Assembly (NCBI GenBank): GCA_963556195.1 | Contig: OY744516.1 | Span: 37,457,778 to 37,521,777, forward strand | DNA from: Sepiola atlantica | Taxonomy: Eukaryota > Mollusca > Cephalopoda > Sepiida > Sepiolidae | Length of the DNA: 64,000 bases | Direction: 5' to 3' | In this document: piece after piece, positions 44,248 to 55,475 of the stretch | How positions within the stretch are numbered: position 1 is the first letter of the stretch | Layout: each line of letters begins with the position of its first letter | Notes under the pieces: generated by a model | Databases searched by the model: none | Told to the model about the DNA's origin: nothing | What the model saw: the letters and a program-made list of their open reading frames with translations, nothing else | Program-made: the position numbers and the translations under genes

Positions 44248-45589
44248 GTAATATCATTTCCACTGACACGCACCGCCCACCCACCCTCATCGTATATGTA
44301 TTCCAAATGACAACAGTGATGCTTGTTCTTCCTTTAAAATTTATGGCTGTCACAAACGATTTTCCCTTTTGTTCTGTTTATTTTGAAAAAAAAAATCCAA
44401 AAAAAACCCCTTGCTTTCGAGTATTTTGTAGCAAAGCCATTGCTTTTTAATGTTGTATCTATATGCATGTTGTATCCACTGCACTCTTTTCTAATCAGTC
44501 ATACAAATATAAAAAGGGTTTATTACTGTAAGTGAATAATACAATAGGTAGTTACAAGTTGGGTAACTAGCTTGTAATATATACGGGAAACGGCCAGACT
44601 GTACTCGTACTACTGTCGTACTCTTCGTAATGTATACGGGAATGACCCGGTTGTACTCTAAGCTACTTGGTATAGTTGATTGTATCAGGAAGGAAGTGAC
44701 AATACTTGCTCTACAACACATACAAATTTTCTGAAAATTCATCTGTTTTGCTGTATCACAGCTCTTCGTTCTTATGAGAAGGAAAGTGCTTTAAGCTTAG
44801 ATTAACACAGGATTGTTTTTGTTGCTAATTTGAGTTTCAATCCACTGCGCTCTTGGCACAATCAAGTAAGTGGGAATCTTACTTTTTACATAAACACTAT
44901 CAGTTACTGAAGAGTACTCTATTCGATTTCATGCAGCGCTTTGCATTATCGCTAATGACAGCTGGCAATTTCACTTATCATGTGTGTGTGGGGGGGGGGC
45001 ATATTATTGGTCTCTTTTCAAACAATGGATACTCTCCATAAGGCTACCTATGCAGATGAAGTGGTGTTGCTTGAATCCAGTGGCAAGGCGAAGTCCAGGA
45101 CAACTGGAAACAATGCCGAGATAAGCAGCAAAAGGACTGGGGTCATTTCAGAGTTTTCCTTCTCCTAGACTAGTTGCCCAACCAAGGCTTGAAAGTCTAC
45201 TCTATTATTTAATCAATAGCCGGGGGGAGGTATACGGATTAATACCTTCCCCAAGACTAAATGTAAGTAATATAAAAACAGAAAATGCTTAAAGTTACCT
45301 CCCTTTCTGAACTAATTGAAATATACTAGATCATGCCCCCCCCCCTCAAATGATCTTAAAATGTTATCAAACAACGTCTGCAGATGAAATAGACACAAGC
45401 TGAACCCGTGTAAACAATGTAATGTTATCATGTTTTAAGTTGAATTTTAAATGAAAATTAAACAAGAAAACAATTAATGGTTTGTTATCAGAATGCACTG
45501 AGATTCTGTGAGTGTGTTGGCTCACTATATTTAATAGTTATTTCCCTTATAATAATAATAAACCATTAAATAAGTAATAAAAAAACATA
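44248..45589. other. Non-coding intron
   Basis: No further exon was found. A (G)10 run lies at about 44990. Short open frames have no domain. Confidence 0.5.
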
Positions 45590-45900
45590 ATTTAAAAAAA
45601 TGATAATAATAAAAATAAAATAATAATAAAAAAATGGTAATAATAAAAATAAAATAATTAAAAAAATGGTAATAATAAAAATAAAATAATTAAAAAAATG
45701 GTAATAATAAAAATAAAATAATAATAAAAAAATGGTAATAATAAAAATAAAATAATAATAAAAAAAATGGTAATAATAAAAATAAAATAATAAAAAAATG
45801 GTAATAATAAAAATAAAATAATAAAAATGGTAATAATAATTTAAAAAATGATAATAATAATAAAAAAAATGATAATAAAAAAAATGATAATAATGGCTTT
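45590..45900 (+). repeat. AT-rich minisatellite (~31-35-bp units)
   Basis: Units of AAAATGGTAATAATAAAAAT followed by AAAATAAT(AAT) repeat about nine times with length variation. Confidence 0.88.
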
Positions 45901-46604
45901 CTTCATGACAGTTATTGTAAAGAAACAGTCTAAAGTTTTACTCTCGAAAATGTTGATTACAAAATGCTTATGAGATATTCATTTTATAATCTAGTCTACC
46001 TTACTATTTAATCCATAGCTGAAAGGAGTATATGGATTCATACTTTTCCCAAGAATATTAGTGAAAGCTATGTAGATAGTAGCCCCGACATAATTCGAAT
46101 TCGGCATGCCGAGCTCACAGTCCACACCTTAAATCACACAACCACGCCACTTCCGTGTTGCAGGGATCTGAGTTCTTCGCTTTTTGGTTGAAATCCGCTT
46201 CTTTTTTTTTTTTTAAATAAAAGCTGCTTTCGTTCAAATTGCTAGAGTCTTACCTTCTTATGTTCTTATTTTCTTTTTTTTCTCTTTTTCTTTCTGTCTT
46301 TATCTTTCTTTCTCTTTTCTTGTTATTTCTCTCTTTTTGCTCCCTCCATCTTGTCTTGTCTTCCTTTTCCCCTCTTATGACAGTTCTCTCTGAAAACTGA
46401 AAGACTTCAAACTATTCATGATATAAGGGTAAGGGAGTTAGATGACTTTTGTTTCATCAAAGAATAACTTCTCCCCCCCCCCCCCACCCCATACAAACTC
46501 GGTGTCTTTCTCTTAAGTTTTTGGTTGTTGTTATTTGTGCTACCCTCTTCACACACACGCAGATTAGGAAATTCATTTCGATTTCAGCTTTTTTTGCCAT
46601 TGGC
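45901..46604. other. Non-coding
   Basis: No gene. C/T-rich sequence lies at 46260-46375 and a poly-C run at about 46473. Confidence 0.5.
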
Positions 46605-46959
46605 TACTCACATTGGCCTTTTGGCTAGGATCAAAGTGTAGTATTTGTTCCGATGGATGCTGCACCCCATAGACTGGTATTGTCTTAGCCTTCAGGGCTT
46701 GATTTACGCCGGTCTATGGGTCTGTCCTGTGCAGTTCTAGGAGGTCCACCCTCCCAGGCTTCGCCTTCCCTCTTTGGGGAGGAGTAAGTTTATTGCTTAC
46801 TGCCTGAGGCGCCCCTACCGGGGAATGCCGACGGGGCTGCCCAGGCAATTTTTAAACCCCACTTTCCGACCCGACCTTGGGTCACATCTTACTTGTGGGA
46901 GTAAAATAAAAACTGGCCTTGTGCCTAACTCCTGGAGAGGAGTAAATCAATACTCACAT
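46605..46959 (+). mobile_element. U2-snRNA-headed SINE-like element, copy 1
   Basis: The body is 46614-46950, flanked by the 9-bp direct repeat TACTCACAT (46605-46613 and 46951-46959). The first ~35 bases follow U2 snRNA from GGCCTTTTGGCT through GTGTAGTAT(C)TGTTC with three or four changes. The rest is not U2. It contains a 12-pair stem (46666-46677 with 46709-46720), a CCTCCCAGG...GGGGAGGAG segment and an AATTTTTAA stretch resembling an Sm site. There is no poly-A tail. The 3' end is GGAGTAAATCAA. An 85-codon frame from 46774 is a by-product: it also runs past the element's end. The second copy is at 62328-62670. Confidence 0.85.
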
Positions 46960-46969
46960 CTCTGGCGGC

Positions 46970-47330
46970 GTTATCATCATCATCAGTTTAACATCCGTTT
47001 TACATACTGGCATGCGTTGGACGGTTTATAGAAATGGACTTTCAAACTAACCTATCTCTGATCGGGTCTTTACTTATCCCTCTTTCCTCACATGTTTTCT
47101 TTGACCTTCCCCTGTGAAATGACCCTACTACCTCAACTGTTCTACATTTACTAACCCCAAAACTCTCACCCATTCTTTCAATGTGGCCAAACCATCGAAG
47201 TCTTCTTTTCTACACATGTCTCCTTATGCTACCAGATTTAATTTTCTTCTGAGATCATCTGATCAAGCCCATCTTTATCATTCTCATATCATTTCTCTCC
47301 ATGCAACACATATCCTCAAGTCATGTGTCT
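46970..47330 (-). pseudogene. RTE-type LINE 3'-end fragment
   Basis: On the minus strand this is the C-terminal region and 3' end of the RTE-type LINE: GATGATGAT tail, the AACGCATGCCAGTATG block and the GHIERM-type coding segment read in broken frames. It corresponds to the 3' half of 53530-54190. The U2-headed element lies immediately beside its tail. Confidence 0.72.
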
Positions 47331-48955
47331 GTGTAAATTTTAATGTATAACTATGCTTTTTGGTGTTTGCATATTCAATACCATTAGTATATGAAATGAT
47401 TTTATAATTATCGATGAGGTTGCGAACATAAAAAAAAAATCACAAAGAGAAAAATAAGATCCAAACAAGATTTGAACCTGTGCCAACGAAGAAGATCCAT
47501 CGAATCTTAAGATCAATTTTTTTGTTTTGTGGATAAAATCTGTTTTTTCATTTCTATTATTTAACCATATCGCATCAGACTATAAGCTCTTTCACCGATT
47601 TAGCACTTTCCACATAAATATAGTACCTTATAATCTATTATATGAAAGAAATTTGTTTGTCTGTGTGTCCAGCTAAACGTAAAAACTACACAAGACACAC
47701 CCAAAAAGCTGATATGTTCTTTATCACCATTGCACCGGACAAAATACAGGCACATTTTATTTTTAATATTCATTTATTAGCAGATGAACAGGAACAGAAT
47801 TAGTCAGGGGGAGGGGTTCGACATTTAGAGCTTTTCTTTTCCTAATGTTATGTCATAATTCATCAACAATTTTTCCAATTGCAAGAGAGAGGGGGGTGTA
47901 TAAAGAGAAGTTTTAAAAGAAAGATGTTACACACTCTTCTATTTTGTTGTCCATGATAGAATTGATGCAAACAAATAAAGTACATCACCAGCAATCTAAT
48001 TGTGTTTTTTCTATTTTGCTTTAATTATTTCGTCATTTTTTTCCATTTTACAATAAAACGGGAATATAAAGATATATTTTTTCATCACCTTAAATTGACA
48101 GTTTTGTACACATGCAATAAAGCATAACACATATCTTATCAGATGCAAAACTACTTGTTTTGCTGCAGCCACTGCATGTTACTCTTGTGCCCATATAGGT
48201 AGCATCTCTGTCTTGCTATAGCCACCTGGATGTAATAGACTGTTTATGTCACCCGCATGCGATCAGCAAGTTTATCCCGCAGACGGATATACATTAGTAG
48301 TTCATTCTGAGTGTCTTTTCATAAATAGTAATTGTGAATTTTTCAGATTCTGAACTTTTGCTAATGTTCTTCAAGAATCGAATGAAACCTCCCTGAAAGA
48401 TCTGAATTGTTTCTGTTGTGTACACTGTTAGTTTTAACTGTTTCTTCTGTCCCTCGCAATATTAGATTTTATCTCAGCAAGAAACTGGACTGTTGCCACT
48501 TGTGAAAACTTGCTGCCTGGTTTGGCATTTGTATTGATGTTTTTTTTGTTTTTTTCATGTTCTTTGTGAAGGGTCTGTCCACTACAAAATCTTTGATGCA
48601 ACTCCCAAAATCTCCATTGCTCTTAATTGTATAAAAATTAGACCATTATGTTTAAGAATTGTTGAAGTGCAGAGTGATAATTTGTATTATTTGGACTACT
48701 GTTCTCATCTTATAAAGTTTCAGCTGACTTAACCTCCAACTGAACAGTAGTCCGAATTATCTAAATACTAAAATAGACCAGTTGTTAAATCCATTTGTTA
48801 AAGTTGGTTACTTGAAATTGAAATCAAATGTGTGTGACACAAGAACCGTGACTTGTCAGAAACACCTTGTATACTCTATGAACACGCACATTAAAACCTG
48901 GATTTCTGCGTTCACCAATTCAGTGCCTTTTTGACATCAGGCAGTTTTACAAAAT
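47331..48955. other. Non-coding
   Basis: No supportable gene. The sequence is unremarkable apart from short homopolymer runs. Confidence 0.5.
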
Positions 48956-50215
48956 AATGGGGCCCAAATAAACTGCAGCAAGTCGATTGGCCTGCAGTTA
49001 GGTGCCTGGAGTGGTAACGTTTCACTTCCAGGTTCTTTCTGCTGGATTGATGATTCTGATCGAATCTTCGGTGCATGGTTCGGACCAGATTTTCAGCTTG
49101 AAAGGAATTGCTCTAAGGTGCAGTCAAAGGTCAAAGTGTCGTTAAAGACTTAACTTCGAAGAAATCTTTCCTTAAAAGGTAGGTGTGCATCATGTACATC
49201 TTTCCTCTCAACTTTTACGAAATGGCTGTATTTCTTCTGACTTGTGAGTCTGACAAAAGAGTCAGCATGGGATCTGGTCAAGAGCGCTTTTCCCAACCGT
49301 TCGAGGGGCGTTATAGAGGAGGGTTAATTGCAGATCTTCTCAGAGTGCCCAGCCGTGCTAAAAAAAACTTCCTCGGTCCAGTAACCTTTCACGATCTTCT
49401 ACAAGTAAATTACACAGGGAATTAGTAAGGGGTGCCGCTTGGATCTGCTTGAGGAGTAGCTTGGGGCATTGAGGAAGGAGATCAGCTCTGAATGAAGTTG
49501 AGCTCCAGGTGCGGGATATCTCAATAACCCTGAGCTCTCTGACCTGACAATTTGCTCAGAACACGTTATTCCTCAATGGCATACAATACAGATAAAAAAA
49601 AAAGAGGGTAGCCTGATTGTCCTCGTTGTGATACAACTGCAGAAGAAATGGCCAAGCACGTCTTAAAATTTTGTGAACTCTAGCAGTTCTGGGAGTATGT
49701 CAAGGAGGTGATATCTTGCATCAATCCTGAACGGCTTTTTCCACTAAACGTATCGTATGTAATTGACAACATTGGACCGCCATGGAAGAGGGAGAGATGA
49801 ATGGTGTTTCTCGTGATCCTGTTCATAACTATAATGGTGGTATGGACGATGTGTCTGAGAGGATTTTGAGGGGTATCTTTTTCTGATCAGAATCTGAATG
49901 CATTTTCAAGCATCAGCTTAAGGTTAAAATGAGATGTGATAGCAAAAGATTACATTCTATGGAATTCGACAAAAGGTGGATACTTGTGAACTTGTGTGTA
50001 TGAAAATGAGTCAAGTATGAGTATTGTGCGTTCGGTTCATGGTCCAGTCGGATCTCAGCCTGGGTAAGTTAGCCTCTAGCTAGTCACATGAATGAAACAG
50101 TGGGCAGTCTAGTTTTATTTAGAAATGTTTGGAAGGCTCTTACTCACCAGTTTTATTTTTGTTTTATTTATTTATTTTTTTAGTCCAACTCTCCATTTTA
50201 TTCCAATGAATTTGT
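48956..50215 (+). pseudogene. LINE C-terminal region (paralogue of 62880-63990)
   Basis: The broken frame reads AEEMAKHVLKFCEL, FWEYVKEVISCINPERLFPL and VSYVIDNIGPPWKRER, then MVFLVILFITIMVVWTMCLR. It matches the C-terminal region of non-LTR retrotransposons (zinc-knuckle-like end followed by W-x-Y/F and a hydrophobic run). The copy at 62880-63990 preserves the same segments. The shared 3' end is TTTTATTCCAATGAA. Several stops are present. Confidence 0.7.
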
Positions 50216-50800
50216 CTGAATGAATAAATACAAAAATCTTTTTTTCTATATCCAAACTATATTTATATACAAACACTTTAGGGTTACTTAATTCGATAAT
50301 ACAACAAAATATTTTCATATACACTATATATACTGACAGAAAAACTACAAAACACCATCAAGGCTATACTTCATTTACATATTTATTTTTTTAAATTCAT
50401 ATTCTGTACGATTCATTTATAATTTGATTCTAGTCTTTTATTATATATATATGCCATAGTTTCTTGATATTAATATTATTATCAGTAGTAATATTAATTA
50501 AAGCTATTTAATGAAAAAAAGTTGGAAAGTCAAAATTATAACTTCCGTTTCATTATTTTTTTTTTCCAGTTACGTTTACACACACGTACATTTACACATA
50601 GCAAAAACTTAGATTACTTTGGAATAATTTCTTTTAAAAAATATTTAACGTTTTTCTGTTTATTAAATACATACGTTTATTATTTTTAAAACTGAATTTC
50701 TTGTGGTCTTCACTTCTATGGAGTGGAGGAAGGCAGTGGGTTTTTGCAGTCTGTATTCAATGTATGTGTGTCTTGGTTGTGCTTGACTTGGCATGTCATC
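50216..50800. other. Non-coding
   Basis: AT-rich, with no gene seen. Confidence 0.45.
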
Positions 50801-50804
50801 GACA

Positions 50805-50897
50805 AGTCAAGAGACTGGCTTTTCTGAGTCCGTCGGATGAGTCTGTAGGATCCGGTGGTGGTTTGTGGCGGCGACGACGACTATTACATTTGCTATG
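50805..50897 (-). CDS. Possible small terminal exon, unidentified
   Basis: On the minus strand a T-rich tract and TCATAG near 50896 could be an acceptor. From there an open frame reads SRRRRHKPPPDPTDSSDGLR followed by KASLLTCR and a stop. The block is much less AT-rich than its flanks and has a linker-like composition. There is no second exon, start or similarity to support it. A repeat remnant is equally possible. Confidence 0.2.
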
Positions 50898-51401
50898 AAA
50901 AAAAAGACCCCATCTTTCTAAATTACAAAAAAATAGATTCTTATTTTTTTTTATATTCTTCATTAAGTCTTTTTTCTTTCTGTCTTCTAAATGAATACAC
51001 TTTTTCATTTATCTGAATAATACAAGTATGCTTATACAAAAGCAAATTATAGACCATATGAAATAACCTTTTTGGTTGTCTTTTTTAATAATTAATAAAA
51101 TGTGATTATGTTCATACACAGTAAATTTCCTCAACATTAGGATATATCAAATAACACTATGACAATCGTCTTTTTGTTACTTTTCTCTAAATTACCATAG
51201 TGTGAAATGAAAATTATTTCTGATTTTTCTGTTAAGAAGGCTACAGTGGGTAGTTTTTGCTAGTATATTTATAAATAAAATTAAATTTCAGCAATTGGAG
51301 ATATTTTAAGTAGGATAGTTTCGAAAGTAAATGTGGTATTGTGGTGACTGCAATGATTCTAGCTAAATGTAGGATAGAAAGGGAGATGACTGCCAACTCA
51401 C
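50898..51401. other. Non-coding
   Basis: AT-rich, with no gene seen. Confidence 0.45.
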
Positions 51402-51670
51402 CACACTTTGGCCCTGTGCCTAATTTTTTAAAATGTATTTTTATACTTTTGCAAATAAATGATTCAAAGGGTAGTATCTGTTCTGATACTACACTTCATC
51501 TGTTCTATGCTTAGTCAGTGAACGATAAATCCTTCTAGACTGCAATTTTTATTTTTGTGCAAATCTAGAAGGCCTCTTTTTGGGGAGCTGGATTTTCCCC
51601 ACATTAAAAACTGATCTGGTGTCTAACTTTGCCCCCGTGGTCGGGAGGCAAGTAAATTGGGACAGCTAGT
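51402..51670 (+). repeat. Decayed U2-headed element
   Basis: GATTCAAAGGGTAGTATCTG (from about 51461) matches the U2-like head of the 46.6- and 62.3-kb elements. AAAACTGATCTGGTGTCTAA and GGAGGCAAGTAAATTG (51607-51660) match their 3' end. The body is heavily diverged. It ends at GGGACAGCTAGT, a reversed CTAG motif. Confidence 0.55.
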
Positions 51671-52134
51671 TACTAATAGAAAAATAATTCTTAGAATTTA
51701 ATTGATTTCACTTTTTCGGTTAATATTTATATTATTGTATTAATTAGTATAATTCTACTTTAATGTGGGTAATATGGTTAAACACTGATTTAAATTAAAA
51801 CATGTCCTCTATTTTGTTTGAAAACAATTTTATTTTTATATTTGTCATGCGTCGTGTTAACTCCCTCGTGAAATGTCTCGTCATTTAGTTGTTTCGATTC
51901 AGAGTTGTAGCTTCTATTCAACATAATCTTGAAGGAATGCCATTTCTTTATTAGATCTACCTACCCGGGAATATTTTTACTTACCTTTTTAGTTTCGCTT
52001 TTTTTCTTTTACAAAATTATTTATGTAATCTATTTCTTTTGTTTTTCTTAAAAATTCTTTTTTTGGGTTTTTTTTTTTGGTTTTTTTTTATACAATTTTC
52101 TTGCTTCATTTGTAATTTTTTTTTTTTTTACTAA
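51671..52134. other. AT-rich non-coding
   Basis: T-rich. No gene is seen. Confidence 0.45.
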
Positions 52135-52197
52135 TTTTTTTTGTTAAATCTTTTTTTAATTGCAAAAAGCAATTAAAAAAAGATTTAACAAAAAAAA
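52135..52197. repeat. Perfect 29-bp-arm hairpin
   Basis: 52135-52163 and 52169-52197 are perfect reverse complements with an AAAAA loop. The arms are T-run, GTTAAATC, T-run, AATTGC. The hairpin is AT-rich, so it may arise by replication slippage or template switching. Confidence 0.85.
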
Positions 52198-52569
52198 AAT
52201 TTTTTTATTCAAAATTCTTTTTTTACAAATGTTTTTAGTTTCAAAGTTAATTAATTGAATAAAAATGTCTGTAATTATAGCAATGAATTCATGATTTTAA
52301 AAAAAGTCACGTGAATTCCCATGTCAATTTTATTAAAAAGACTAGATATATCCAGCATTGCCCGGGAGTCATTATTTTTGTCTTTGTTTTGCTTTTCTTT
52401 GATTTTTAAATTATCATTTTTCTTAATGGGATTTTGAATTATAATGGATATTCAATTATTAATTGAACCAATTTGTTATAAAACTGTAAGTGATTTTGTT
52501 AACACAATGTTTTTATCTCTATTTATAAAATGATTTGATGTACATAGCATTAACGAGGTGGTGGAGTAT
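52198..52569. other. Non-coding with a CTAG-type motif
   Basis: ACTAGATATATCCAGCATTG followed by CCCGGG at about 52341-52368 is another copy of the dispersed motif. Confidence 0.5.
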
Positions 52570-53050
52570 CGATAGATTGGTTAATGATTCAAAGATTTTA
52601 GTAAAAAGCGGAAGGAGACTAATGGAGCAATACTTTTTTGGCTCAGTTCTTTCACCATAATTCTTGAACACTGGCACCACAAAGGCAATTTTCTGTATAT
52701 CATGGAAGCAAGATTAAGCAAGATATTTGTTGTAGAGTTTGGAGAGGACAGGGCCAGCTCAGCAGAGAACATTTTTATTACCATAGCATTAATTACTATG
52801 TATCAGGCCCACATGCTTTGGAGGTGTCAAGATTTTTTACGATATCCCAGACTTTGGAAGAAATGATGACCAGATCATTGAGTGTGGCTTCAGTCCGTAG
52901 TGAAAGTTTGGGAGGGAGTGATTTGTGGAGTTCAAGGTGGAGTTCCAAGGCGAACTGCTGGACAAGCAGTTCAGCCCTATCAGATGCCGTGCAGGCGACA
53001 TCATGGTGGTTGGATACGGAAGAATTGTTGATTGCACATGATTCACCACA
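52570..53050 (-). pseudogene. LINE reverse-transcriptase fragment (jockey/CR1-like)
   Basis: On the minus strand, 53050 to 52837 reads the pre-RT and early RT region (the shadow frame ends HSMIWSSFLPKSGIS, as in the 39-kb copy). 52784 to 52581 reads FSAELALSSPNSTTNILLN, IYRKLPLWCQCSRIM and SFRFLLKSLNH in a frame shifted from the RT frame. It is the same family as 39320-41085. Confidence 0.7.
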
Positions 53051-53059
53051 CTATCATGT

Positions 53060-53190
53060 TCATTCATCATGTTACTATCCTTACAGGCATTACCTCCTCC
53101 TTTGTGAGGAGGTTGTGCGGTATCTGTTCTGTCGTCATAATACACTCTTCCTAGGGATTACCTTCTCCTTTTTAGGGAGAGGGGCATAAT
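53060..53190 (+). repeat. U2-like tandem units
   Basis: About 1.5 units of the ~90-bp repeat: AGGCATTACCTCCTCCTTTG, GTGAGGAGG, GGTATCTGTTCTGTCGTCAT, then ATTACCTTCTCCTTTTTAGG and GGAGAGGGG. It belongs with the arrays at 55222-55475 and 62112-62327. Confidence 0.65.
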
Positions 53191-53529
53191 TATATAATAG
53201 CAAAAATGTGCAACCTCTGGCCACATGGTTTTACTAGCAATCATAACTAGAAAAGGCTTAAACCCCCCCCCCCCCCCCAAAAAAAAAACGAATATCCTCT
53301 TTTGATTAACCCGTTGTTGTTTAAGAAATCCATTGCAGATAATCTGAGAAAGGATGATGAAATAATGGATTACGGTGAGGCGAGTTATTTCCTTATTCGT
53401 GTTAACTGGTTTATCATGTGAAGGGAAAAGCTCACCTTTAGTACAACTTTTGCAGAGTTTTATGTCGGTGAGACTAAATTCTTGGCTGCGTGTGCGTAAA
53501 TCAATTGTCTGAAGACTAGCGTTTAATTA
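53191..53529. other. Non-coding
   Basis: A (C)16 run is followed by A9 at about 53262. No gene. Confidence 0.45.
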
Positions 53530-54190
53530 TCTTGTCTGGAAACTAGTACATGCTGGCATGTGTTGGATGGCTTTTAGAAGTTAACTTCCTAAGTAACCTA
53601 TCTCTGACCAAGTCTTTATTTATCCCTCTTTCTCTCAAATCCATTTGTATCACTTCCTCCCATGTTTTCCTTGGCCTTTCCCTGCCAACTAACTTTGCTA
53701 CCGCAACTATTCTACATCTACTAACCCAATGACTCTCATCCATTCTTTCAATGTGACCAAACCAATGAAATCTCCTTTTCTGCACATATCTCACATTACG
53801 CATCCACTGTATCATTTTCATATCATTTCTTGTCATGCAACACATGTCCTCAACCCTCACTGGCCAGGTTTCACTTCCATACATCACACTGTACACATGT
53901 CTGATAGACGCTTCCCTTGGTCGACAGTGGTAATTCTCTGCTGATTAGTAGTAGCAGAAGTTCCCTAAACTTACTACATCCACTCCTAACTCTTGCTAGA
54001 ACGCTAGCATCAGCACCTCCCCGTGCTCCGATGGTATCACCAAGGTAACAAAATTTCTGGACAACCTCAATAGCCTCGTCATCCAAATATACTTTCTCCA
54101 CATCTGAGTTCTTATCCGTTTCTATTTTCTTACACAGCTTGTACACAAATGGGTTATCATTTCTCAACTTACCAGTAATTCCAGTGCACA
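53530..54190 (-). pseudogene. RTE-type LINE C-terminal region and 3' end
   Basis: On the minus strand, 54191 to 53871 reads GITGKLRNDNPFVYKLCKKI, VVQKFCYLGDTIGARGGAD and FRELLLLLISRELPLSTKG. 53896 to 53543 reads MYGSETWPVRVEDM, RFHWFGHIERMDE and GRERPRKTWEEVI, ending in RKLTSKSHPTHASM. A frameshift separates them. It corresponds to residues ~820-1046 of the intact ORF at 6524-9664, but belongs to a different subfamily. Confidence 0.85.
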
Positions 54191-54317
54191 TATGAAATCT
54201 ATTCCAAAGTCAAGTTTGTACGATTTTTGCAATTGATATCAAAGAAGAGTTGGAACGACTTTTGATTAAAATATTCACCCCTTTTCGACTTTGATTCTTT
54301 AAATTTATACTTACTCC

Positions 54318-54560
54318 GACATTCTTCAGGTGCATCTTTTCGAACTCTGGAATCTATAGAGAATTTTGAACGGAACCCTTTATTTAATCCATGGGCTTTA
54401 TTGTTTTCATTTCATCAGCCATGACCTGATTGAACTGTTAATTATTTTATGTTATTCTTAGTTATTGCCTTTAGTAAGGATCGAACCTTCAACCCCCAGA
54501 AGACTGTCATTTAGAACTGATTGTTAATCAATACCTTTAACCATTGTTGAGAGCCCTAAT
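54318..54560 (-). repeat. tRNA-like SINE with CTGAAGA-type 3' end
   Basis: On the minus strand, AATGGTTAAAGGTATTGATT (A-box-like, ~54545) and AAGGTTCGATCCTTAC (B-box-like, ~54490) form a tRNA-like head. Downstream come TAAATAAAGGGTTCCGTTCA and GATGCACCTGAAGAATGTCG. It is the same family as 43540-43835, but the GAAAC part is not preserved. A + strand partial copy follows at about 54640-54760. Confidence 0.6.
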
Positions 54561-55221
54561 CTTTTCTAGATGTGTAGTATTACTACTTATTACTGTAGAA
54601 TTATTCTTACCACAGGTGGTAATGATAAAAAATAACATAAAATAATTGACATGGCTGATGGAACGAGAACAATCTACCAAAATGTTGCGAACATAACAAC
54701 CAAGATGAGAATAGTAGTCCGAATAATCCAAATAATGCTAACTACTCTGTATCTGCTTCACAACCTCCCAACCACTAATCAAGCCGTCAAACTGGTTTTG
54801 GGAAAAGAAAAATGTGAAAACGATCACACGGGAGACATTCATCAAAAAAAAAAAATACCTTTTCGCAGTGTCCCTTCACTTAGAGAAAGCCCACAATAAG
54901 ACAAGGAAGTATGGTACCTTGGAAGGCATAATGATTTTGACCCACACAGAAGTCTGATTTTGTCCCACAAGTATATCTATGTGTGTGTGTGTATGTATGT
55001 ATGTATGTATATATATATATAAGTCTCGGAAGTTTCTCAACCATTTAAAACTATATATATAAAAAAAAATTTTTTAGTCTTAAGTCGTTCGGTGGAAAAT
55101 CACTTTTCTATATATTAATAATGGAGATTATATACTATTTCAGACTATTGTACTTATTATGAAATAGTATAGTATATACTATTTCAGACTAATGTACTAT
55201 CTTTAAATGCTCAATTCAGGG
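54561..55221. other. Non-coding
   Basis: It contains the partial SINE copy at 54640-54760 and a GTGTGTGTATGTATG/(TA)n tract at 54980-55020. No gene. Confidence 0.5.
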
Positions 55222-55475
55222 GCATAGTGTAGTGTAATATCTGCTCTGTTGTTCTGATACCATCCTCCCAGGCATTACCTACTCTTTTTTTGGGGAGGGG
55301 ATGTAGTATTTGTTCTGTGGTCATGATACTACTTTCCCAGGGATTACCTTCTCCTTTACTTTTTTTTAGGTGGGGGGTAGTGTAGTATCTGTTCTGTTGT
55401 CATTATGCCATCCTCCCAGACAATACCTCCTTCTTTTTTGAGGGGGGGGGGTGTAATGTAGTATATGTCTTACCC
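55222..55475 (+). repeat. U2-like tandem array (~3 units of ~80-95 bp)
   Basis: Each unit carries GTAGTRTYTGYTCTG (matching the U2 snRNA branch-site-recognition region GTGTAGTATCTGTTC), a GTCATGATAC segment, CCTCCCAGG-CATTACC, a T-run and GGGGAGGGG. CCTCCC and GGGAGG can pair. The same ordered segments occur in the body of the U2-headed elements. Confidence 0.75.

Noticed and set aside
46774..47031. Frame shared by both U2-headed copies (MGRSKFIAY...)
   Set aside because: It is shared because the copies are young. It begins mid-element, runs into different flanks at the 3' end and shows no domain.
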